64,000 nt of DNA, taken from assembly GCA_900478215.1 (NCBI GenBank), contig LS483478.1, positions 2,232,001 through 2,296,000 of the forward strand, in the 5' to 3' direction. Position 1 is the stretch's first letter. Every line of letters starts with the position of its first letter. Under the pieces are notes generated by a model, which worked only from the letters and a program-made list of their open reading frames with translations, was not told the DNA's origin and did not search any database. Positions 8,862 to 16,016 of the stretch are shown in pieces. Origin of the DNA: Salmonella enterica subsp. houtenae serovar Houten. Lineage in GTDB: Bacteria; Pseudomonadota; Gammaproteobacteria; Enterobacterales; Enterobacteriaceae. Position numbers and translations under genes: made by a program.

Positions 8862-9360
8862 TATTTTACTTCACATTCGTAATCTGCTTCTGCATCCTGA
8901 CAATGTAGAAACGTAGGTATCATATTATTATTTGTATAAGCGAGAATGTGACATTAACAGAGTTACCAGGCTTGACTACCAGCCTGCGAGCCTTACTGGA
9001 TAATGGCATGGCGTTGCTGAATACAATCGAAGCGACCTCGCTAATTGCTTTTCTGGCTATATAGTGATCTTATCTTTGATGGAATAATCTTATTTAGTTA
9101 TGGAAGGCTGTAGCATCTTTACCGCTGATTATCAAATAGCCTTAGTGGTAAGGCATCTGCGTGAATCATTGCCAGCATTTGTGAAATATAAAACAGGAGG
9201 AGAGAGGGGCGTATGAGCAAAATATAGCCTCTTCATTTGCGGTAAGTCACAGATTATAGGGTGAAAAAGATGCTCATTTTAACTATCTGTTTAAGCGCTG
9301 TCCGCTAATCTTTATCTGCTCAAATACATAATTCCCCCTGTGATTCCCGTGAGGTGCAGC
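8862..9360. other. Spacer between ugtL and pdgL with possible pdgL control site
   Basis: About 500 bases with no firm gene. A GTG-initiated frame of 38 codons (8949-9065) has no recognisable product. A PhoP-box-like sequence, TGTTTA-N5-TGTCCG (one perfect half, one poor half), lies at 9288-9304, about 55 bases before the pdgL start. pdgL is known to be PhoP-activated, so this is a plausible but weak site. Confidence 0.35.
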
Positions 9361-10128
9361 ATGTATATGGTAAAAAACGTATCTTCTTTCCTCCTGTTCA
9401 GTCTGTTATCTCTACAGGCAATATCAGCTGAAACCCCGATTGATTCCCACCGGCCAAAAGATTTTGTCGATATTACTACGGTCGCCCCCGACGTACAGAT
9501 AGACATACGATACTTTACTTCGCATAACTTTATTGGTCGTCCGATTAAAGGCTATAAAGCGCCTGTTTGCTTGTTAACACGGCCAGCGGCGAGCGCGGTG
9601 AAGCAGGTCGCCGATCGTCTGCATCCCTTCGGACTTACTTTAAAAATATATGATTGCTACCGTCCACAAACCGCAGTGAATGACTTTATCGCCTGGGCTA
9701 AAAATCCTTCTCAAATCCAAATGAAAAACGAATTTTATCCGCAAGTAGACAAAAGTCGCCTGTTTGAAGAAGGTTATATCGCTGCCAAATCCAGCCACAG
9801 CCGGGGAAGTACGCTTGATCTAACAATCGTTCCGCTCGGCAGTAAGATACCGGTATACCATCCTGGACAACCTTTAGTGAATTGTGCTGCGCCAGCGGCG
9901 CAACGCTCGCCTGACAATAGTCTGGATTTTGGTACCAGCTTTGATTGTTTTAGTCCGTTATCCCACCCCGATAATGTCATGCTTACTGCTCAGCAACGTG
10001 CAAATCGGCTGTTATTACAAACATTGATGCGTGATGCGGGCTTTAGGCCACTGAATACCGAATGGTGGCATTTCTCCCTTGCTAATGAGCCATACCCGCA
10101 GACCTGGTTTGACTTTCCCGTTAAGTAG
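9361..10128 (+). CDS. pdgL: Periplasmic D-Ala-D-Ala dipeptidase PdgL (VanX family)
   Basis: Zinc dipeptidase that cleaves D-alanyl-D-alanine in the periplasm. The 255-residue protein starts with a signal peptide (about residues 1-23). The VanX signatures are present: SSHSRGSTLDL with His146 and Asp153 as zinc ligands, Arg101 in YDCYRPQ, and EWWHF with catalytic Glu234 and zinc-binding His237. Start 9361 is preceded by GAGGTG; a codon at 9340 in the same frame is less likely. The gene is a Salmonella accessory gene of the PhoP regulon by established knowledge, and it lies between ugtL and the backbone gene ydcR. Confidence 0.92.
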   Translation: MYMVKNVSSFLLFSLLSLQAISAETPIDSHRPKDFVDITTVAPDVQIDIRYFTSHNFIGRPIKGYKAPVCLLTRPAASAVKQVADRLHPFGLTLKIYDCYRPQTAVNDFIAWAKNPSQIQMKNEFYPQVDKSRLFEEGYIAAKSSHSRGSTLDLTIVPLGSKIPVYHPGQPLVNCAAPAAQRSPDNSLDFGTSFDCFSPLSHPDNVMLTAQQRANRLLLQTLMRDAGFRPLNTEWWHFSLANEPYPQTWFDFPVK

Positions 10129-10271
10129 AGACCCTGAAACGAGGTTTTGTTGCGAAACCTGATCATTACACCTGTTGGAAAAACATAACAGTTATCAAAT
10201 TGTTGTTAATTTTAATAACTGATATACACTGCGGTTGCCTATCAGCAAGCAGCGATCAATGAGAACGAATA

Positions 10272-11681
10272 ATGAAAAAATATCAACGTCTGGCGGAGCA
10301 AATTCGTGAACAAATCGCTTCTGGCGTTTGGCAACCCGGTGATCGATTACCCTCGCTGAGGGAACAGGTCGCCAGTAGCGGCATGAGTTTTATGACTGTC
10401 GGTCATGCGTACCAGTTGCTGGAAAGTCAGGGGCGGATTATCGCCCGTCCGCAATCCGGTTATTACGTTGCGCCACATCCGGTTTGTCGGCCAATTGCGA
10501 CCGCGGCGCACGTTATGCGGGATGAAGCAGTAGATATCAATACCTATATTTTTGAGATGCTCCAGGCCAGTCGCGATGCCTCAGTCGTACCCTTTGCTTC
10601 AGCGTTTCCCGATCCGCGTCTGTTTCCTTTGCCACAACTGAACCGCTCCCTGGCGCAGGTTAGTAAAACCGCGACGGCAATGAGCGTGATCGAAAACTTG
10701 CCGCCGGGTAATGCAGAATTGCGTTATGCGATAGCGCGTCGCTACGCGCAGCAAGGGATTACCGTTTCCCCTGATGAGATTGTCATTACCGCCGGCGCGC
10801 TGGAAGCATTGAATCTCAGCTTGCAGGCGGTGACGAAGCCGGGAGAGTGGGTGGTGGTGGAGAATCCCTGTTTCTACGGCGCGTTACAGGCCCTGGAACG
10901 GTTGCGCCTGAAAGCGCTGTCGATACCCACAGATGTTAAAGAAGGTATCGATCTTATGGCGCTGGAACAGGCGTTACAGGAGTATCCGGTGAAAGCATGC
11001 TGGCTAATGACCAACAGCCAGAATCCGTTAGGGTTTACGCTGAGCGCTGAAAAAAAAGCGCGGCTGGTTGCGTTACTGACGCACTATAACGTGACGCTAA
11101 TTGAAGATGATGTCTATAGCGAACTCTATTTTGGTCGAGAGAAACCGCTGCCCGCCAAAGCATGGGATCGCGATGATAGCGTGTTGCACTGTTCGTCTTT
11201 TTCCAAATGTCTGGTTCCCGGTTTTCGCATTGGCTGGGTTGCGGGAGGACGTCATGCCAGACAAATTCAGCGTTTGCAGTTAATGAGCACATTGTCCACC
11301 AGTTCTCCCATGCAGTTGGCGTTAGTGGATTATCTCTCGACACGTCGATATGACGCGCATCTGCGCCGGTTGCGAAGGCAGCTTGCTGAGCGTAAACAGC
11401 AGGCCTGGCAAACCCTTTTGCGCCATCTTCCGGCGGAAGTAAAAATTCATCATAACGACAGCGGTTATTTTCTTTGGCTGGAGCTACCTGAGCGGCTTGA
11501 TGCCGGCGAGCTTAGCGCCAAAGCGCTTGAACACCATATCAGTATCGCGCCGGGAAAAATGTTTTCAACGTCCGACGCCTGGACGCGTTTCTTTCGTTTT
11601 AACACCGCATGGCACTGGGGAGAGCGGGAAGAACAGGCCGTAAAACAGCTTGGCTGCCTGATTCGCGAGATGTTGCGCTAA
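10272..11681 (+). CDS. ydcR: MocR-type GntR/aminotransferase-like regulator YdcR
   Basis: Transcription regulator of the MocR subfamily, 469 residues. Residues 1-70 form a GntR winged helix (QIASGVWQPGDRLPSLREQV). The rest is a fold-type I aminotransferase-like domain with the PLP-binding lysine at about position 312 (SSFSKCLVPGFRIGW). It matches E. coli YdcR closely. Proteins of this kind use PLP as an effector to sense amino acids or amines. It is encoded just upstream of and in the same direction as patD, a putrescine-pathway dehydrogenase, but the two are 150 bases apart and I see no proof of direct control. Confidence 0.93.
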   Translation: MKKYQRLAEQIREQIASGVWQPGDRLPSLREQVASSGMSFMTVGHAYQLLESQGRIIARPQSGYYVAPHPVCRPIATAAHVMRDEAVDINTYIFEMLQASRDASVVPFASAFPDPRLFPLPQLNRSLAQVSKTATAMSVIENLPPGNAELRYAIARRYAQQGITVSPDEIVITAGALEALNLSLQAVTKPGEWVVVENPCFYGALQALERLRLKALSIPTDVKEGIDLMALEQALQEYPVKACWLMTNSQNPLGFTLSAEKKARLVALLTHYNVTLIEDDVYSELYFGREKPLPAKAWDRDDSVLHCSSFSKCLVPGFRIGWVAGGRHARQIQRLQLMSTLSTSSPMQLALVDYLSTRRYDAHLRRLRRQLAERKQQAWQTLLRHLPAEVKIHHNDSGYFLWLELPERLDAGELSAKALEHHISIAPGKMFSTSDAWTRFFRFNTAWHWGEREEQAVKQLGCLIREMLR

Positions 11682-11831
11682 AAGCCTTACCGTAAGGTGG
11701 AATGCGCGTCAGCTCACAACCTGGCTAAATTTCCCGAGCGTGTCGGGTGAGCATCTGACGCGCCGTCTATTTTTAGGAAAGCGGCGACCAGTTTGCCGGA
11801 AAATCGATTAACGACGATATGGGAAAATGCT

Positions 11832-13256
11832 ATGCAATATCAATTACTGATTAATGGCGTGCTGGTGGACGGCGAGGGAGAAAGGCAGTCCGTTTATAAC
11901 CCGGCGACAGGCGAGGTAATACTTGAGATTGCGGAAGCATCGCCCGCGCAGGTTGACGCTGCGGTGCTGGCCGCCGATAGCGCGTTTGACGAATGGGGGC
12001 AGACCACACCCAAAGCACGGGCGGAATGTCTGTTAAAACTGGCGGACAGCATCGAGCAAAACGCCCTTGAGTTCGCCCGGCTGGAATCGCAAAACTGCGG
12101 TAAGCCTTTGCACTGCGTAATCAATGATGAAATTCCGGCAATTGTGGATGTCTTTCGCTTTTTTGCTGGCGCGGCCCGTTGTTTGAGTGGGCTGGCGGCG
12201 GGCGAATATCTGGAAGGACATACGTCGATGATCCGCCGGGACCCGATTGGCGTGGTTGCCTCTATCGCGCCGTGGAATTATCCGCTCATGATGGCGGCCT
12301 GGAAGCTGGCGCCCGCACTGGCGGCAGGCAACTGCGTGGTGCTTAAGCCTTCTGAGATCACGCCGCTGACGGCGCTTAAACTTGCCGCGCTGGCGAAGGA
12401 TATTTTCCCGCCGGGGGTAATCAATGTCCTGTTCGGACGAGGGCAAACTGTTGGCGATGTATTGACCAGCCATGAAAAAGTACGCATGGTCTCTTTAACC
12501 GGTTCTATCGCGACCGGGGAGCATATTCTGCGCCATACTGCGTCAGCGATAAAACGTACGCATATGGAACTCGGCGGTAAAGCCCCGGTGATTGTTTTTG
12601 ATGACGCCGATCTGGATGCGGTGGCGCAGGGCATCCGGACATTCGGCTTCTATAATGCCGGGCAGGATTGTACTGCGGCGTGCCGCATATACGCGCAACG
12701 CGGTATCTATGATGCTCTGGTCGAAACGCTAGGGGACGCGGTGAGCAGCCTGAAAATGGGCGCGCCGGAGGATGAATCGACAGAGCTGGGGCCATTAAGT
12801 TCGCTGGCGCATCTGGCGCGTGTCACAGCGGCCGTCGAGGAGGCGAAGGCGCTCAGCCATGTCCGCGTGATTACCGGCGGAAGTCAAACAGAAGGTAAAG
12901 GTTACTATTTCGCCCCGACGTTGCTGGCAGATGCGAAACAGGAAGACGCCATCGTTCAACGCGAAGTCTTCGGCCCGGTGGTCAGTATGACCGTCTTTGA
13001 TGATGAAGATCAGGTTCTGAGGTGGGCCAACGATTCTCGCTATGGTCTGGCATCTTCCGTCTGGACTCAGGACGTTGGGCGGGCGCACCGGGTTAGCGCC
13101 AGATTGCAGTATGGCTGTACCTGGGTTAATACCCATTTCATGTTGGTTAGCGAGATGCCGCATGGAGGGCAAAAACAGTCGGGATACGGCAAAGATATGT
13201 CATTGTATGGTCTGGAAGACTACACCATTGTCCGCCACATCATGGTTAAGCATTAA
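11832..13256 (+). CDS. patD: Gamma-aminobutyraldehyde dehydrogenase PatD (YdcW)
   Basis: NAD-dependent aldehyde dehydrogenase that oxidises 4-aminobutanal to GABA in putrescine breakdown. The 474 residues match E. coli PatD in length and sequence. Catalytic residues are visible: Glu246 in HMELGGKAP and Cys280 in GQDCTAACR; the cofactor region IAPWNYP and the loop SLTGSIATG are intact. Start 11832 agrees with E. coli; the frame is open 13 codons further upstream (11793), which I reject. The preceding gene is ydcR on the same strand. Confidence 0.94.
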   Translation: MQYQLLINGVLVDGEGERQSVYNPATGEVILEIAEASPAQVDAAVLAADSAFDEWGQTTPKARAECLLKLADSIEQNALEFARLESQNCGKPLHCVINDEIPAIVDVFRFFAGAARCLSGLAAGEYLEGHTSMIRRDPIGVVASIAPWNYPLMMAAWKLAPALAAGNCVVLKPSEITPLTALKLAALAKDIFPPGVINVLFGRGQTVGDVLTSHEKVRMVSLTGSIATGEHILRHTASAIKRTHMELGGKAPVIVFDDADLDAVAQGIRTFGFYNAGQDCTAACRIYAQRGIYDALVETLGDAVSSLKMGAPEDESTELGPLSSLAHLARVTAAVEEAKALSHVRVITGGSQTEGKGYYFAPTLLADAKQEDAIVQREVFGPVVSMTVFDDEDQVLRWANDSRYGLASSVWTQDVGRAHRVSARLQYGCTWVNTHFMLVSEMPHGGQKQSGYGKDMSLYGLEDYTIVRHIMVKH

Positions 13257-13360
13257 GAATCATTTACTCTTCAGAAAAATCATGAAAAAATAGGCGGGTG
13301 TCGGCGGAGAGGGGATCCTCCCCGCCAACATGCGCAGCAAGTACTCAAAGGTTGAACACA

Positions 13361-13456
13361 TCAAGCAAACCAGCCGAATCTCAACGAGATCAGACCCAAA
13401 AGTCCTGCAGCAGCAAAGACATTAATCAGCACTACGGTTTTACTGGAAACATTCAT
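13361..13456 (-). CDS. yncL: Small membrane protein YncL
   Basis: A 31-residue protein found by reading the minus strand: MNVSSKTVVLINVFAAAG then LLGLISLRFGWFA. It is one hydrophobic span with a short polar start and matches the E. coli small inner-membrane protein YncL, which is also 31 residues and lies between patD and ortT on the opposite strand. A GGTGGC sequence precedes the ATG. The function is unknown; the E. coli protein is reported as stress-induced. Confidence 0.85.
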   Translation of the reverse strand: MNVSSKTVVLINVFAAAGLLGLISLRFGWFA

Positions 13457-13653
13457 TTTTGCCACCTTTCATCATAACCCATATGGGTATAGTACGGGTT
13501 GGCGAGATCCGCAATAATACTTAAACAGGACATTCTGTGAGCGGAGCAGTGCATTGAGAACATTTTGCTGTTAAGGCGGATAAACCTTGATGTGGGTCAA
13601 AAAAAAGAGCATATTGCGCGCGTTTTTTCCTCTGGCTGGCGCGGATGCCTGAT

Positions 13654-13827
13654 ATGTCCCTTTATCAAAAGATGTTAGTTTTTTATGCCGTCATGGCGGT
13701 AATATCATTTCTGATCACCTGGTTTTTGACTCATGACAAAAAACGAATTCGTTTCCTGAGCGCCTTTTTGGTTGGCGCGACATGGCCGATAAGTTTCCCC
13801 GTGGCATTGCTGTTTTCGCTTTTCTGA
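13654..13827 (+). CDS. ortT: OrtT-like small membrane protein (YdcX)
   Basis: 57-residue protein with two hydrophobic spans (about residues 5-25 and 33-55), nearly identical to E. coli YdcX/OrtT, an orphan toxin related to GhoT that lowers the proton-motive force when over-made and is linked to stringent-response stress. Start 13654 gives the E. coli length; a codon three positions upstream (13645) is also in frame. No antitoxin gene is seen next to it, as expected for an orphan. A hairpin with a T-run follows. Confidence 0.88.
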   Translation: MSLYQKMLVFYAVMAVISFLITWFLTHDKKRIRFLSAFLVGATWPISFPVALLFSLF

Positions 13828-13833
13828 CCTCAA

Positions 13834-13863
13834 GCCCGATAAAGGTTACCGGGCATGGTTTTT
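13834..13863 (+). terminator. Rho-independent terminator after ortT
   Basis: GCCCG stem (13834-13838) pairs with CGGGC (13850-13854), followed by a short ATGG and then five Ts. It lies between the convergent ortT and srfC genes. Confidence 0.6.
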
Positions 13864-13871
13864 CCGCCAGG

Positions 13872-16016
13872 TCAGGCTATCAGGGCAATTAATTGCTCTC
13901 TGTCCACGTCGGTAACGTCCTGCGGATGCCGGTATCCTGCGTTCTCGTTGGCCAGGGTATACAGCGCAACAAGCCAGTCATAGACATAGCGGCTGGCGGC
14001 GTGAACGGGCTGTTCGTCAAGCTTTGTTAAACGTAACATTGTCGAACGCGGCGTTGCGGCAAAAATGGCGGCGCCTTTCTGAACGCGGCTGGCCGGACGC
14101 TGGGACTCCCCGACGCCAGCGTAGCCGAGCCAGGCGATGAAGTTACCGATGATGGCATGGAGCTGCGCACCGCTCACCCCCTCACACTGCATGGTTTTCT
14201 GTAACTGCTGAGGTAAACCGAGGCGATAACTGGCGGTAATTAAAATATCCGCCACGGCGTTGAGCATCTGCGGTTCCAGCCCCAGACGCTGCGCATTATC
14301 CTGGCAGCGGGCCCACTGGCGCAGATGATTGATCCACATTTTGTGCGCCTGATAGCCCGTTTCGTGACCTTCTGACGCTGAAGCGCGCGTTGGTTCGTCG
14401 GCAAAGAGATCGATCGCGTCATTAAATATACCGCTGACCTGTTCTTCTCGGGACTGTCGGGTGCGCAGCAACACTTCGAAATTCTGTACCGGCGGTAACA
14501 GCCCGGCCAGCAGGTCGCCATGCCTGGCGGCCTGGGCCTGAAGGCGCCGAATCACAGTTTCAATCGGTAGTCGCGCGTCCTCAAACACCGGTAACAGATC
14601 GCACACGCGGCCTCGCAGTTGTTCGCGTAACGCCTGTAAGCGCGCCTGTCGCTGTGCTGGCGATGTCGCCTGCGATAACCATTCCACCAGACGCTGCATA
14701 CTGTGTTTATCCAGTGCCTGCAACGTTCCCCAATGCACGCCAGGTTTACCCATCAACTGCTGGACAGCTTCGTCCAGATTCTGCTGGGTGGCAAAACGGG
14801 CATCCTGTGGGGTAATCGCCCAGACGACGCCAGGCAACGCCGATTCACGCTGCGGCTGAGTAGCATTAATCCACTCCAGTAAGTGACGGGCGGCAGTGGA
14901 TGTTTGCGCGCGGGATGCCAGAGCATTGCAGATCACCAGCACATCAGGCTGTATCCGCTGGCGGTAATGGGCCAACATCCAGCCTAATTTCGCCCGCCAT
15001 AACGGATGAGGGTGAACGTCTGGCGCGACCGGAATATCCAGTAAATCAACGCCATCCAGCGCGCTGATTTCAACGGTTAGCACCAGTTCGCGGGTAAGCA
15101 GCGCCAGCGAATCCAGTGAAAGACTGACCGCATTGAGCAGGCGCCCCTGTTTGACCGGATGTACCACCACATCGCTTTGCGTATCGCTGGCAATCAGCGC
15201 CATTTGCGTCAGGAAGTTTTCCGTTGGTAAACCAAAATGATCGACCAGCAGGCTGAGTGGCGCCGCCAGTTCCTCCGCATGACCGGTTTGTTGCAACATA
15301 TGCGCCAGCGCCAGCCATTGCTGGGTGATCTCCGATTGCTCTCCCCACAGTAATGCCCAGGCGTGCGCCCGTGTTGTGAGATCCACCGCAGGCAAGAGCG
15401 AGGCAAAGTGTTGCCATGTCGCATCATCAATATGTTGTCTGGCGGACGGGAGGCAAGCGCGCCAGAAACTTGCGATAGTCGCTACCTCTTCAGCGGTAAC
15501 GCCGGGGACGGGCTGCGGTTGGCGAAGCGATTGCCATTTCTCCAGGCGTGACGTAATAATGGATTTTTCGACCTGGCGACAATCGGAGGATGAACTGGTC
15601 CAGGCGATAAATATCTGCACCAGCTCTGCTTCACTGATCAAGCGCAGGCGTAACGGCCAGTCACTCTCGTTTGAACAGACGCCGCGTGTAAAGCGAATAG
15701 CCATATTCGCTGGCGCATGGCCCGGATTGATATGACTGAAATAATCATAGTGACGGTCCGGTGTGATAATTTCCAGCTTGCCATTCTCGTTACCGCATAG
15801 CGTCGTTAACAGATGTGCTTTTGCGGATTGCGCATACCCGTACAGACCAACGCAGCCATATGATGCGCAGGCGGCGTTAAGCGCTGACTCATCCGCCGCG
15901 GCAAGCGTAAGTTGCGCCAGCAGAGCGTCGGCTTCGTCATCCAGTCGCGTTGCGTAACGGCGCGTGTTGTTAACCCACTCGATAATAGCCTGGGTGGCGT
16001 TTAACGGTTTTGTCAT
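13872..16016 (-). CDS. srfC: SrfC, putative virulence protein (P-loop-like, third gene of srfABC)
   Basis: Third gene of the srfABC operon, 714 residues, matching the SrfC family. In many relatives the N-terminus carries a P-loop (GxxxxGKS/T). Here the place is CVGLYGYAQSAKAHLL, residues about 55-70, which keeps the lysine but lacks the following Ser/Thr and the second glycine, so nucleotide binding may be weak or lost. A later LLDIPVAPD segment resembles a Walker B region. Its ATG overlaps the srfB stop (ATGA), so translation is probably coupled. No signal peptide or membrane span is seen. srfABC was first noted as an SsrB-regulated factor in Salmonella. The biochemical role is unknown. Confidence 0.85.
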   Translation of the reverse strand: MTKPLNATQAIIEWVNNTRRYATRLDDEADALLAQLTLAAADESALNAACASYGCVGLYGYAQSAKAHLLTTLCGNENGKLEIITPDRHYDYFSHINPGHAPANMAIRFTRGVCSNESDWPLRLRLISEAELVQIFIAWTSSSSDCRQVEKSIITSRLEKWQSLRQPQPVPGVTAEEVATIASFWRACLPSARQHIDDATWQHFASLLPAVDLTTRAHAWALLWGEQSEITQQWLALAHMLQQTGHAEELAAPLSLLVDHFGLPTENFLTQMALIASDTQSDVVVHPVKQGRLLNAVSLSLDSLALLTRELVLTVEISALDGVDLLDIPVAPDVHPHPLWRAKLGWMLAHYRQRIQPDVLVICNALASRAQTSTAARHLLEWINATQPQRESALPGVVWAITPQDARFATQQNLDEAVQQLMGKPGVHWGTLQALDKHSMQRLVEWLSQATSPAQRQARLQALREQLRGRVCDLLPVFEDARLPIETVIRRLQAQAARHGDLLAGLLPPVQNFEVLLRTRQSREEQVSGIFNDAIDLFADEPTRASASEGHETGYQAHKMWINHLRQWARCQDNAQRLGLEPQMLNAVADILITASYRLGLPQQLQKTMQCEGVSGAQLHAIIGNFIAWLGYAGVGESQRPASRVQKGAAIFAATPRSTMLRLTKLDEQPVHAASRYVYDWLVALYTLANENAGYRHPQDVTDVDREQLIALIA

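Noticed and set aside
11685..11697. CCTTAC-C-GTAAGG palindrome after ydcR as a terminator
   Set aside because: Loop of one base and no T-run; too short to call.
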